Source: Lachnospiraceae bacterium
GTDB lineage: Bacteria > Bacillota > Clostridia > Lachnospirales > Lachnospiraceae
DNA length: 64,000 bases
Assembly (NCBI GenBank): GCA_910574715.1
Contig: CAJTCH010000024.1
Location: forward strand, 1-64,000
Direction: 5' to 3'
Shown here: piece by piece, positions 53,023-62,683 of the stretch
Numbering within the stretch: position 1 is the first letter of the stretch
Layout: every line of letters starts with the position of its first letter
The notes under the pieces: model-generated
The model's database searches: none
What the model was told of the DNA's origin: nothing
Seen by the model: the letters and a program-made list of their open reading frames with translations, nothing else
Program-made: the position numbers and the translations under genes

Positions 53023-54144
53023 ATGGAACTATATACGAACAAAGAGGAATGCTGCGGCTGCGGCGCCTGTGCGGCTGCCTGCCCCGCGACAGCCATCCAT
53101 ATGGTATGGGACCGGGAGGGATTCTTATATCCAAGAGTAGATCAGGAGAAATGTATTGACTGCAAGCGGTGCGAGAAGGTCTGCCCGCTGAAAAAGGAAG
53201 ACCGGACAGAGCGGGAGCGGTTATATCTTGGCGTGCAGGCCAGGGATGACAGGATCCGGCATGCAAGCTCGTCCGGCGGGATGTTCCCGCTGTTGGCGGA
53301 CTATGTATTCAGGCGTCAGGGCGTAGTCTTTGGTGCGGCGTATACCAAGGATATGAGGGTGTTGCACAGAGAAGCCCGCAATCCGGCGGAACTTGAACGG
53401 CTTAAGAGGACGAAATATGTCCAGAGTAACTTAAGAGGCGTATACCGGAAGATTGAAGCATATCTTAAGAAGGAGCGGTGGGTGTTGTTCTGCGGAACGC
53501 CTTGTCAGGTGCAGGCATTAATGCTGTATCTCGGTCAATCTTACGATAAGCTTCTGACGGCGGATCTGGTCTGCTATGGAGTGCCGTCTCCGGGTGTCTG
53601 GAGATCCTATGTGAGATACCTGGAGCGAAAGAAGAAGGGGAAGATGACGGATTTTTCGTTCCGGGATAAGCGGAACCAGGACAATGGCCATGTCTGTTCT
53701 TATGTGATAGACGGAACCGAATACGCGGAGAAGCTGAACAGTAATCTCTACTGTCGGATGTATTTTGCTGATGACACGGTGCGTCCGTCCTGTTATAATT
53801 GTAAGTATTGTACGCCAAAGAGGAACGGTGATCTTACGATCGGTGATTTCTGGGGGCTTGACAAGGTGAAGCCGGAGATGGACGACGGGATGGGGACATC
53901 CATGGTAATCGTCCATACAGAGAAGGGAAGAGCCATGTGGGAGGACATAAAGGAAGAGACATCCTGGTTTGCCTGTGAGGAGGAGGATGTTCTTCAGCCG
54001 CGCCTGGTCAGCCCGACACTTATGCCAAAGGGCAGGAAAGGGTTTATGGCATTCTACAGAATGCTGCCGTTTCCTGTGTTTGCGGTGTTATTCTCGGCGG
54101 TATTGTTCGCCAGGGACGTACGAAGGAGGATAAAGGGATGTTAG
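53023..54144 (+). CDS. FrhB-like iron-sulfur flavoprotein (coenzyme F420 hydrogenase beta family)
   Basis: A 373-residue protein with two N-terminal 4Fe-4S clusters ('CCGCGACAAACPATA' and 'CIDCKRCEKVCPL') followed by FrhB N and C domains ('HASSSGGMF', 'FCGTPCQVQAL', 'CYNCKYC', 'GDFWGLD'). Such proteins are often found beside polysaccharide pyruvyl transferases and glycosyltransferases in capsule loci, as here (18 bases after). The redox role on the glycan or its precursor is unknown. It overlaps the ABC exporter gene by seven bases. Confidence 0.87.
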   Translation: MELYTNKEECCGCGACAAACPATAIHMVWDREGFLYPRVDQEKCIDCKRCEKVCPLKKEDRTERERLYLGVQARDDRIRHASSSGGMFPLLADYVFRRQGVVFGAAYTKDMRVLHREARNPAELERLKRTKYVQSNLRGVYRKIEAYLKKERWVLFCGTPCQVQALMLYLGQSYDKLLTADLVCYGVPSPGVWRSYVRYLERKKKGKMTDFSFRDKRNQDNGHVCSYVIDGTEYAEKLNSNLYCRMYFADDTVRPSCYNCKYCTPKRNGDLTIGDFWGLDKVKPEMDDGMGTSMVIVHTEKGRAMWEDIKEETSWFACEEEDVLQPRLVSPTLMPKGRKGFMAFYRMLPFPVFAVLFSAVLFARDVRRRIKGC

Positions 54145-55841
54145 AGATGTTCAGGTATTTGACGGGAGTGTTGGAGAAGAAGGAGCAGCGGACGTGGAAA
54201 ATGCTTCTGTTCGCCGGACTGTTAAGTCCTGTGGTGGATGTATTCAGCTTCTCAGTGATCATCTATGTGATCAATATCGTGGTACGGGCGAATCAGGCTT
54301 CCCCCCGGCTGATCTCATTTACACTCTTTATGGTGATCCTGTCGCTTCTGAAAGCCTTCTTTGAATTGTATAAATGTAAGATATCTAACCGGTTCATTTA
54401 CAACGGCGCGCAGAAATTGTCGCTTAAGATCTACGAGCAGCTTATCAAGGAGGACTTAAGCGAGCATAACAAGAAGAGTGCGATGCAGGCGCTTACAATG
54501 GTGCGCAACGATACCACGAGCTGTATCCAGATCATCGTGGACTGTATCGGAATCTGGGTCAATGGCATCACCATGGCAGGCTATGGGGTGGTACTGATCT
54601 ATGTGTCCAAATGGATCGGTGTTGTAAGCAGTCTGATTTTGGCGGCGGTTATGGCGCTTGTGTTCCTGCGGACGCGGGCTCAGATGATCGCCTATGGAGA
54701 GAAGAGCAGAGCCTATGCCATCAAGGCGAATTCACAGATCACGATCGCATTTGGGTCATTTAAGGAGATGAAGATGGATGACCGTTCGGCATTTGTCCTG
54801 TCCAAATATCAGGATGCCAGCAGCGGTTATGCAAAGGTGCAGGGAGAGTATAGGTATAAGATCGACAGTATCAGCGTCATCATGCAGAATTCTATTATGG
54901 CGGCGATGTTCACCGTGCTTGCCATCATTCTATTGGTGGGATCTAATCTGGCAGCGATCCTGGCACCTATGGTCGTGTATATCACGGCGCTGGTTCGGAT
55001 GCTTCCCATGGCATACAGTGTGTTAAGCGGACTGAATAATGTGGAATTCGCCAAGAAGCCCTATGCGTCTTTGAGAGAAAGTATTGCCGGATATGAGAGG
55101 ATCAAGGAAGAAGAGCGGAGATCCGAAGGGATCCGCAAGAAGAAGCTGACCTTCAAGGAAGGTTTATCGGTGAGGGATCTGACTTTCGGTTACGTGGAGG
55201 GAAGGAAGATCTTCGATGATGCTTCCATAGATATCCCGGTTGGGTGTTCCATTGCCGTTATCGGAGCTTCGGGTGCGGGGAAGACCACATTCCTGGATCT
55301 GATCCTGGGGTTATTGAAGCCTCAGGGAGGGCATGTATTCTATGATGATTATGATATTGTGGCTCATAGGGATTCCCAAGGACCCTGCAGGGCCAGTATG
55401 GGAGAACTGGTATGTTATATCCCCCAGACAGTCTATTTGAACGGCGAGACGGTTCGGAACAATGTGGCGTTCTTCGAGGATGAGAACCAGATAGATGATG
55501 CGAGAGTGGAAGAATGCTTAAGATGCGCTCAAATCTGGGAGGATGTTGCCCGAATGCCGGATGGAGTCCACACGCTGATCGGGGAGAACGGGACGGCGAT
55601 CTCAGGGGGACAGCGGCAGAGGGTTGCCCTTGCAAGGGCGCTATACAAGGACTTTGAGCTTCTGGTCATGGATGAGGCGACGGCGGCTCTTGATATGGAG
55701 ACGGAGAGGGCTGTGATCGACTCGATTCGCCAGGTGAAGGGGAATAAGACGCTTCTGATGGTGACGCATCATATGAGCCTTGCAAATGAGTGTGATGTGG
55801 TCTATAAGATCGAGAACCAGAAGATCGTGCAGGTGAAATAA
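54138..55841 (+). CDS. ABC exporter with fused membrane and ATPase domains
   Basis: A 567-residue half-transporter. Six membrane helices lie in residues about 20-310. The ATPase domain has Walker A 'GASGAGKTT', signature 'ISGGQRQRVALARALY', Walker B 'LLVMDEATAALD' and the switch His in 'VTHHM'. It probably works as a homodimer. The type I exporter layout resembles lipid-linked oligosaccharide (PglK-like) flippases, which suits its place among glycosyltransferases. The substrate is inferred from context only. Confidence 0.88.
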   Translation: MLEMFRYLTGVLEKKEQRTWKMLLFAGLLSPVVDVFSFSVIIYVINIVVRANQASPRLISFTLFMVILSLLKAFFELYKCKISNRFIYNGAQKLSLKIYEQLIKEDLSEHNKKSAMQALTMVRNDTTSCIQIIVDCIGIWVNGITMAGYGVVLIYVSKWIGVVSSLILAAVMALVFLRTRAQMIAYGEKSRAYAIKANSQITIAFGSFKEMKMDDRSAFVLSKYQDASSGYAKVQGEYRYKIDSISVIMQNSIMAAMFTVLAIILLVGSNLAAILAPMVVYITALVRMLPMAYSVLSGLNNVEFAKKPYASLRESIAGYERIKEEERRSEGIRKKKLTFKEGLSVRDLTFGYVEGRKIFDDASIDIPVGCSIAVIGASGAGKTTFLDLILGLLKPQGGHVFYDDYDIVAHRDSQGPCRASMGELVCYIPQTVYLNGETVRNNVAFFEDENQIDDARVEECLRCAQIWEDVARMPDGVHTLIGENGTAISGGQRQRVALARALYKDFELLVMDEATAALDMETERAVIDSIRQVKGNKTLLMVTHHMSLANECDVVYKIENQKIVQVK

Positions 55842-55879
55842 TCGGCGGCGAAAAGAATGAATGGAAAGGATGCTCACAG

Positions 55880-57142
55880 ATGAAAAGTTCATGGATTGTT
55901 AAGATTGCCTGTTCTGCACTGGTAATCTGTATGGTATGTCTGTTGTACATACAGGCGGGAAAGGTTGTGATAGAAGAGAAGGTATTAACGAAGAGAGACA
56001 TAGACCAGGAACTCAGGGGAGTATGGGTGTCTACAGTGGTGAACTTAGATTATCCTGTCACTCCGACTACCGTTTCGGAACAGTTGAAGTACCAAGCGGA
56101 TACGATACTTGAGGATGTGGATGAGAGCGGTTTTAACGCGGTGTTCCTGCAGGTGCGTCCTTGTTCGGATGCGTTTTACAAGTCGGCTTTCTATCCATGG
56201 AGCAGTTTCCTGACCGGACAGCAGGGGACGGCGCCAGATTCTGAATTCGATCCGCTGGCTTACTGGGTGGAGAAGGCGCATGAAAGGAATATAGAGCTGC
56301 ATGCATGGCTCAATCCCTACCGGATCGCCAGGAATCAGAACGAGTGGGACGGTCTGGCTGAAGCATCTCCTGCCAGACAGCATCCTGACTGGGTGATCCA
56401 GTACGGGGCCGGATATTATTTTGACCCGGCGCTTCCGGAGGTGCGCCAGCTTGTAATCGACGGTGCGCTGGAGATCGTTCAGAATTATGAGGTTGACGGG
56501 ATCCATCTGGATGATTATTTTTATCCGGGGTCGAATTTTAACGATATCGATTCTTATAATAAGTATGGGAAGGATTTTCCGGATATCGGCGACTGGCGGA
56601 GAGACAACGTGAATACTCTGGTGAAGAGCCTGGATGAAAAGCTTCATGAAGCTGATCCGGAGATTGAATTCGGTATCAGTCCGACGGGAGTGTGGGCCAG
56701 CGATTACATGAATCCGGAGGGAAGCGCTACAATCAGTGATTATTCCTCTTATTATGTGTTATTTGCAGATTCCAGAGAATGGGTGAGAGAAGGCTGGGTA
56801 GATTATCTTGTGCCGCAGCTCTACTGGGCGAGCGGAGATGAGTGGGCGGATTTCACGGTGCTGCTTGAGTGGTGGACGGAAGTGTTCAAGGAAGCGGACC
56901 GGGACGATGTGGAGTTATTTATCGGACTTGCGGATTATAAGACGGTAGAGGAAGGAAGCGAGGCCGGCAGTCCGTGGTACGGCGGCAGGGAGCTTGCGGC
57001 TCAGATGGAGGCTTGCAAGGAGAATGCGAAGGTTGGCGGGACGATACATTTCCGTTATCGGTTTACTGCTGACAGCCCGGATATTCAGCGGGTGCTGAAG
57101 GATGCGTATCCGGACAGAGAGCAGGAGGAGAGTGCGGAATAA
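55880..57142 (+). CDS. GHL10 (DUF187) family glycoside hydrolase-like protein, secreted
   Basis: A 420-residue protein with an N-terminal signal anchor (about residues 5-25) and a YngK/FenI-like barrel. 'LRGVWVSTVVNLDYP', 'FLQVRPCSDAFYKSAFYPWS', 'YEVDGIHLDDYFYPG', 'FGISPTGVWAS' and 'YLVPQLYW' are typical of the family. These proteins are thought to hydrolyse or bind cell-surface glycans outside the membrane. Position within the exopolysaccharide locus suggests trimming or release of the polymer, a role comparable to the PelA hydrolase domain that is missing here. Inference. Confidence 0.88.
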   Translation: MKSSWIVKIACSALVICMVCLLYIQAGKVVIEEKVLTKRDIDQELRGVWVSTVVNLDYPVTPTTVSEQLKYQADTILEDVDESGFNAVFLQVRPCSDAFYKSAFYPWSSFLTGQQGTAPDSEFDPLAYWVEKAHERNIELHAWLNPYRIARNQNEWDGLAEASPARQHPDWVIQYGAGYYFDPALPEVRQLVIDGALEIVQNYEVDGIHLDDYFYPGSNFNDIDSYNKYGKDFPDIGDWRRDNVNTLVKSLDEKLHEADPEIEFGISPTGVWASDYMNPEGSATISDYSSYYVLFADSREWVREGWVDYLVPQLYWASGDEWADFTVLLEWWTEVFKEADRDDVELFIGLADYKTVEEGSEAGSPWYGGRELAAQMEACKENAKVGGTIHFRYRFTADSPDIQRVLKDAYPDREQEESAE

Positions 57143-57181
57143 TGCAGAAGGACTTCTTGAGAAAGTAAAAGGAGACGGATA

Positions 57182-58195
57182 ATGAGTCAGAAAAACTTTG
57201 GATTAGAGGGTGGCAGGGTATCAATAGTTACACCTGTATATAACGGAGAAACGCATCTTGCGAAGATGTTGGATTCGGTGTTGGCACAGGATTATCCCCA
57301 GATCGAGATGATCCTGGTAGATGATGGCTCTGAGGACAGAACCATCCAGATTGCCAGGGACTATCGGGAGAAATTCGTCGGCAGGGGATACGAATACCGG
57401 ATCGTACAGGCGGAGCATAAGAATGCTTCTGCGGCTATCAACCAGGGATTACCATATGTGACCGGAGAATACCTGATCTGGCCGGACAGTGATGATGTGC
57501 TGAAGCCGGAGTCGGTGAGCAGACGGGCAGCATATCTGTGTGCGCATCCGGATATTCAGTGTGTACGGTCCTTGTCCTATTATTATGATGCCGTTACCGG
57601 CGAGCGCAGCGAGAAAGCAGATGAGCAGAGAGGGGATCTTGCGAATACGGATCTCTTCTGGGATATCTTGGAATCGAAGACCTTCGTCTGCTGCGGGTGC
57701 TATATGCTGCGGACGGCAGAGTTCTTCGATATTTATCCGGACCGCCGGATTCCGGAGTATGGCGTGGGACAGAATTTCCAGATGCTTCTGCCCTTCATGT
57801 ACCGGTATGCCTGCCCGACGATCCGGGAGGAGTTATACGGAGTTTCTATCCGAAGCGGCAGCCACTCAAGGACTGCGCTTACCCGGGCGCAGGAGGAGAA
57901 GAAGTACAGTGATTATGAGAAGCTGGTGGATGAGATCGCGAAGATCTGTGGGATCAGGGACCAGCAGTCCCTTAAACGGATCGCCTGCTGGAAGGCAGGA
58001 CGCAGATATAAAATCGCGCTGAAATACGGGCGTAAGAAACAGGCGCTCCGTGCACTGTGCCTGCTGCGTAAGTACGGGGGATTCCATCTTACGGAAGCCT
58101 TGAAGGAGATTATCTGGCTGTATTTTGTAAATGGGTGGGTGGAGGAGAAGGTCTATCCGGTCTATCAGCGGCTCGTCTCCTTATTTTCAAGATAG
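57182..58195 (+). CDS. GT2 family glycosyltransferase
   Basis: A 337-residue GT-A enzyme with 'VSIVTPVYNGETHLAKML', 'LVDDGSEDRT' and the metal-binding 'WPDSDDVLKP'. The C-terminus is basic and helical and may touch the membrane. An AAAGGAGA site precedes the ATG. Its 3' end overlaps the convergent GT2 gene by 31 bases. Sugar specificity unknown. Confidence 0.88.
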   Translation: MSQKNFGLEGGRVSIVTPVYNGETHLAKMLDSVLAQDYPQIEMILVDDGSEDRTIQIARDYREKFVGRGYEYRIVQAEHKNASAAINQGLPYVTGEYLIWPDSDDVLKPESVSRRAAYLCAHPDIQCVRSLSYYYDAVTGERSEKADEQRGDLANTDLFWDILESKTFVCCGCYMLRTAEFFDIYPDRRIPEYGVGQNFQMLLPFMYRYACPTIREELYGVSIRSGSHSRTALTRAQEEKKYSDYEKLVDEIAKICGIRDQQSLKRIACWKAGRRYKIALKYGRKKQALRALCLLRKYGGFHLTEALKEIIWLYFVNGWVEEKVYPVYQRLVSLFSR

Positions 58196-59214
58196 ATATA
58201 ACTTATCCGGCTGATCATATGTACGGCCGGATAACACCGAAACCGGAAGAAGCATACAAGAATCTTCCTTGGCAGGATCCCGTTTCTCAGATTGTATTTC
58301 ATAGCCTCTCGATAGATCTTGTTCTTCTGCATCCTGACGCATAATCTGCAGTTCTCACGGTATGATCTGGTACTGTGAGGGCTGAAGATTCCATGGATCA
58401 GGACATAGGTCAGGTTCTCCAGTGAATAGGAGTAATAGGCATTCTCAAAGCATGAAAAAGCAGAACATTTCTCAAGGAGTTCTTTTATCTGTCTTTGTAA
58501 TCGTATATGGTTTTCCCAAAGCTTGGGGTTGAAGCTTCGTGATGAGGAGCCCTGACGCATGTCATAATGATAGACAGGCTTTGGGATATAGGCACAGGAA
58601 TCGGCTCTCAACTGGTATGCCAGATTAAAGAGCAGATCTTCCCCGATGGTGATATCCCGGGAGAATCGGATTGAATATTGTTCTATGACGGATTTTCTGT
58701 ATGCTCTTGCACAGGGGGTGCGGAAATCTGTGTTACCGTCTTTTATCAGTTTCTCTGGTACGAGAATCCTTCGGATCAGTTCGTGCATATCTTCCTTCCC
58801 ATAATATATAACGGAAAAGTCTGAATCTTCTGTAACAGCATCTTCTGCAGCATTTTCCCCAGAACCTTCAAAATCAAACAGCAGCAGATCCTTGTCCTGG
58901 TACTTGGCGCAGGCAGTCATCTCCAGGAAATCACTGGAAATATAGTCGTCGGAATCAATAAAGATGATCCAGTCGCCCCGGCATACACGAAGCCCAAGGT
59001 TCCGCGCGGCACAGACGCCCTGGTTCTCCTGGCTGATCAGTGTGATGCGGCTGTCCTGTTCCTTATACTTGCGGCAGATATCGAGACTTTGGTCGGTGGA
59101 ACCGTCATTGACCAACAAGAGTTCGAAATCTGTGTATGTGGAACTTAAAACAGAATTAATACAGCGACTTAAATATTTTTCAGTATTGTATACGGGAACG
59201 ATAACAGAAATCAT
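58165..59214 (-). CDS. GT2 family glycosyltransferase, opposite strand
   Basis: A 349-residue GT-A enzyme with 'ISVIVPVYNTEKYLSRCI', 'LVNDGSTDQSLDIC', 'GVCAARNLGL' and 'FIDSDDYISS', similar to EpsJ-type transferases. The ATG at 59214 is chosen because GAAAGGA lies nine bases upstream; another in-frame ATG at 59235 precedes that site. It is the only glycosyltransferase of the locus on the minus strand, and by eye its base composition is more A+T-rich than its neighbours, so it may be a later insertion. Confidence 0.87.
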   Translation of the reverse strand: MISVIVPVYNTEKYLSRCINSVLSSTYTDFELLLVNDGSTDQSLDICRKYKEQDSRITLISQENQGVCAARNLGLRVCRGDWIIFIDSDDYISSDFLEMTACAKYQDKDLLLFDFEGSGENAAEDAVTEDSDFSVIYYGKEDMHELIRRILVPEKLIKDGNTDFRTPCARAYRKSVIEQYSIRFSRDITIGEDLLFNLAYQLRADSCAYIPKPVYHYDMRQGSSSRSFNPKLWENHIRLQRQIKELLEKCSAFSCFENAYYSYSLENLTYVLIHGIFSPHSTRSYRENCRLCVRMQKNKIYREAMKYNLRNGILPRKILVCFFRFRCYPAVHMISRISYIYLENKETSR

Positions 59215-59307
59215 GAGGTTTATCCTTTCTATCATTTGCAGTGATAAGCGTTTTCTATCATAATAGTATAAATAAAGGAAATGTGCAACAATTTCAGATG
59301 TGTATGC

Positions 59308-59337
59308 TTGAATGAGGGGGAATCCTTATGATATACT
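59308..59337 (+). promoter_or_regulatory. possible promoter of the last GT2 gene
   Basis: TTGAAT (59308-59313) and TATACT (59332-59337) with 18 bases between, about 25-30 bases before the ribosome site. It would give this gene its own transcript. Confidence 0.45.
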
Positions 59338-59367
59338 TGGGATATAGTTGATAAGGGGGCCATGAAT

Positions 59368-60372
59368 ATGTTTACATTCATAGTGACATGTTATAATCAG
59401 GCGGATGTGATCTTATATGCGTTGGAGAGCATCCGATATCAGATCGAGAGCTTTGGAGGGGATCAGAAGTTCCAACTGATCGTAACGGACGACGCCTCGA
59501 CGGACGGAAGCCAGGAAGTGATCCGGCAGTGGATGAGCAGGAACCGGGGATTATTTGCGAAGACAGGCAAGATCTTCCGGGAGAAGAATCTGGGTATATG
59601 CCAGAACTATGTGGATGCGTTAAAGCATACGGCGGGGAAGCGATTCGTCGTGCTGAACGGGGACGATCTGCTGGCCCCTGACAATCTGTTCGAGATTACG
59701 GACAGGCTCAAAGATCACGATATCGTGTGTACAGCCTTTATCAAATTCACCGGGGCCGGAGAGATGATCCGGTCCCACAATACTTATCTGGAGGTGGTGC
59801 TGCAGGAGATCATCGGGCGGAAATGCCTGCACCGGGCGATCAAGCTTGGATGTCCCATCATGGGAACGGCGGTGTACAGGAAGTCTCTGCTGACAGAAGA
59901 GGTCTATGACCTCATTCTGCGGTACCGGACGGCCAATGACCGGGCATGCTTCCAGAAAATCTTAGAGGAACGTGCGGACATCCGCGTCTGCTATGTGAAC
60001 CGCCCCATGGTCCTGTACCGGATCTCGGAGCATTCCATCTCGAATTTCCACAGTCCGACCAGGCTGCTGCACAACAGAGAGATTGCCAAGCTGTGCAGGG
60101 CCGCGAAGGCATCGGAACCCTCGGCCTGGCATCGGATGATGCTCTCCTGGCAGGAGAAGTCGGCGTATGTGAGGATGAGTTCGAATTATTTCGTAAGGCT
60201 CTTAAGATTCCTGTCGCCTTATTATTTCATCATGCTGTGGCTGTATGTGCGCAACTACGGCGAGATCAAGAAGATGGAACGGCAGTTGATCGATCCAAAC
60301 TGGGTCAACTGCCGGGACCATTATAAGAAGATCAGGACGAATGTGAAGAAGTATCTGAACTGGCAGGACTAG
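59368..60372 (+). CDS. GT2 family glycosyltransferase
   Basis: A 334-residue GT-A enzyme with 'FIVTCYNQADVILYALES', 'VTDDASTDGSQEVI' and the metal-binding 'VLNGDDLLAP'. A C-terminal hydrophobic stretch near 'YYFIMLWLYVR' may associate with the membrane. The ATG at 59368 lies eight bases after GGGGG; an ATG six bases earlier is too close to that site. It is convergent with the ABC-2 operon, with only 16 bases between the stops. Confidence 0.86.
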   Translation: MFTFIVTCYNQADVILYALESIRYQIESFGGDQKFQLIVTDDASTDGSQEVIRQWMSRNRGLFAKTGKIFREKNLGICQNYVDALKHTAGKRFVVLNGDDLLAPDNLFEITDRLKDHDIVCTAFIKFTGAGEMIRSHNTYLEVVLQEIIGRKCLHRAIKLGCPIMGTAVYRKSLLTEEVYDLILRYRTANDRACFQKILEERADIRVCYVNRPMVLYRISEHSISNFHSPTRLLHNREIAKLCRAAKASEPSAWHRMMLSWQEKSAYVRMSSNYFVRLLRFLSPYYFIMLWLYVRNYGEIKKMERQLIDPNWVNCRDHYKKIRTNVKKYLNWQD

Positions 60373-60388
60373 TGTGCTGTCTGCCGAA

Positions 60389-61540
60389 TTAAGCCGTCCG
60401 CCGGTTCCGTGAGATCACCAGGGCAACCCCAAGGATCGCGGCGGCGAACAATAGCTGCATACCATAGTCAGTGAGGAGTGAGACGGTCTGTGCGCGGCTT
60501 AGGCTCTGATTGCCCGCCAGAAGGTTATTCGCCAGTTCGTACCAGTATACAGGGAGGAACTGGGCGAAGGTCCGGACTCCTTTGCCAAGGATATCGAGGT
60601 CGACGAACACGCCGCATAAGAAGGACATTCCAAGGGAGATGACGTTGACGACGGCGCTGATCAGTTCGTCGCGGCTGATCAGAGTGCTCACCAGGAAGGC
60701 AAGGGACAGGGATACCAGCGTCATCAGGAAACTGTTGAGCAGGTAATACGGCATATTCGGATCATTTACAAAGTCCTTCCCATATAACAGGAACGGCATG
60801 AGGGTGCAGATGATCCAGACGATGATGCCTACCAGGATATATCCAAGCACCAACTGGTGATTCTGTCTGCGGACGGGGATTGCCGAGCACATCATCCGTC
60901 TCTTCACATCCGGGTTGTGGAACGCGATCATGATCGCTCCTAAGGAGTAGCAGAGGATGGAGATCAGGATGTAGGGGATGAACTGGAACATGACTGCATG
61001 CAGAGGTTGTTCCCCGCCGAAGCCATTCTTGTCAAGCATCGTCACCTGTGCGGTATCCTTACTGTTGTCGATCACCTCTGCGACGGCGTCTGCAAGAGAG
61101 AATCCGCTGGCTGCCATGACCCGGACATCATTTAGAAATGTATTGATCTGCTGGTCCACGTAGAATCCGCTGTTGCTGCCCGGAACCTTGGTGACCGGCA
61201 GCAGTTCGTCTCCGTACAGGCATCTGTCTTCAAAATCCTCCGGAATGGTTACGATATAATAAACCTCCCGATAGAACATGCGGTCCTGGATCACGGATGG
61301 ATCGTCAGGAAGGTCTACCAGCGTGTGGTACTGCGCAAGATAATCGGCAAGTCCTCTGGCAAGCTTACCGCCGTCCCGGTCGATCACGGCGATATTAAGG
61401 CTCTCCTGTTTGAAGCCGCTCTGGTTGCCTCCCGTCATCTTCTGCACTGCGATGGCAATGGTCAGAAAGATCGCGATATACAGGAACATCATATGGATAT
61501 TCCGTTTGGTGATGAGTAGAAATCCTTTAAATACTGTCAT
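60389..61540 (-). CDS. ABC-2 type transporter permease (second of the pair)
   Basis: A 383-residue ABC-2 permease with one N-terminal helix (about 19-35), a large outer loop and five to six C-terminal helices. This is the layout of YhaP/NatB-type exporters (ABC2_membrane_3). GGAGGG precedes the ATG, which overlaps the upstream permease gene by 14 bases. With the neighbour permease and ATPase it forms one exporter. The two permeases differ in sequence, so a heterodimer is likely. Substrate unknown. Confidence 0.85.
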   Translation of the reverse strand: MTVFKGFLLITKRNIHMMFLYIAIFLTIAIAVQKMTGGNQSGFKQESLNIAVIDRDGGKLARGLADYLAQYHTLVDLPDDPSVIQDRMFYREVYYIVTIPEDFEDRCLYGDELLPVTKVPGSNSGFYVDQQINTFLNDVRVMAASGFSLADAVAEVIDNSKDTAQVTMLDKNGFGGEQPLHAVMFQFIPYILISILCYSLGAIMIAFHNPDVKRRMMCSAIPVRRQNHQLVLGYILVGIIVWIICTLMPFLLYGKDFVNDPNMPYYLLNSFLMTLVSLSLAFLVSTLISRDELISAVVNVISLGMSFLCGVFVDLDILGKGVRTFAQFLPVYWYELANNLLAGNQSLSRAQTVSLLTDYGMQLLFAAAILGVALVISRNRRTA

Positions 61541-62669
61541 AGCGTTCCCTCCTTATACCTAAGAATGCGACTGTCAGCAGGCATACACACATCAGTGCAA
61601 GAATCAGCAGGCATCTGGTAAAACGTTCGGTGTCGTTGTAGATACCCAGGCAGTAGAATGCGTCGCTTAAGACGGCGGCCGGGTTGATGCGGTTGATGAT
61701 GGGGCAGCGCAGTTCGATGATATTCTTCATATTTCCAAACATCAGACCGGCGAGGAATCCGGGAAACAGGGTGAATAAGACGGATATGCCCATCTTCATC
61801 CTAAGAGACATCCTGGTAAGGCAGCCGATGGCGATACCCATGCAGACTCCGATCATGCTTCCCATGAAATCCACCAACAGAAGGGCGCCGAGGTCGTCCC
61901 CCAGGCTGATTTCAAGTACCCTGGTAACATACAGGCACAGGATCAGGATGTTGAAGAAATGAATCACAAAGAGCACACCCATATCTACGAGGACCAGTGT
62001 AAGCTTGTGGGTCGGCGTGATACTGCGTCTTGCGCCAAGTGCGGTCAAGTTCGCCTGACCGTCAAGGCTTGACTTGACGCCCAGGAAAGTGCCGGACAGA
62101 CAAGCATAGGCTACCAGCGCGAAGAAATACTGGACGTTCGGATTCAGATCCTTGCCTGCAAGCGACACCTCTTCGGTAGCCTGACGATAATCTTCTAAAG
62201 CGGCAACGGCATTCGGAAGATTCTCCGGGTGTGTCATGGCAATCTTCCTGAACATGGCGGCATTCTGATTATAGCTCTCAAGCAGAGAGGTCAGGATGCT
62301 TTCATTGAGCCCGTTCTTGGCAACGGTAAGGGAAGGTTCTTCTCTGATATAGTAGATTCCTGCAATCTCTTCTTCATTCAGGGCGTCTAAGGCCTCTGTC
62401 TCTTTGGAAATGTCCTGGATATCAAGCATCTCTTCTTCCATCATTGCGAGGTAGGATTCAAAGGCACGGGCGTTTTCCGAGGAAGTATCTTCCCGGAGCA
62501 CGGCAACCTTGATCACATCCCACGCAGAATCACCGGTGGCCTCAAGCCCGACGTGGCCGAACGACAGGTAGAAGAGAGTACCAAGTATGATGGGAAAAGC
62601 CAGCGCCCAGAACATAGCGGAGTAATCTCGTATGATCTGCAGGAAACGATATTTGAACAAATGTAACAT
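61527..62669 (-). CDS. ABC-2 type transporter permease (first of the pair)
   Basis: A 380-residue ABC-2 permease with the same layout: one N-terminal helix (about 18-35), an outer domain to about residue 185, then six helices. GGAGGG precedes the ATG. It lies 14 bases after the ATPase gene in the transcribed direction. Role as for its partner permease; antibiotic, lipid or peptide export are all possible. Confidence 0.85.
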   Translation of the reverse strand: MLHLFKYRFLQIIRDYSAMFWALAFPIILGTLFYLSFGHVGLEATGDSAWDVIKVAVLREDTSSENARAFESYLAMMEEEMLDIQDISKETEALDALNEEEIAGIYYIREEPSLTVAKNGLNESILTSLLESYNQNAAMFRKIAMTHPENLPNAVAALEDYRQATEEVSLAGKDLNPNVQYFFALVAYACLSGTFLGVKSSLDGQANLTALGARRSITPTHKLTLVLVDMGVLFVIHFFNILILCLYVTRVLEISLGDDLGALLLVDFMGSMIGVCMGIAIGCLTRMSLRMKMGISVLFTLFPGFLAGLMFGNMKNIIELRCPIINRINPAAVLSDAFYCLGIYNDTERFTRCLLILALMCVCLLTVAFLGIRRERYDSI

Positions 62670-62683
62670 CTTATCTTCCCTCC

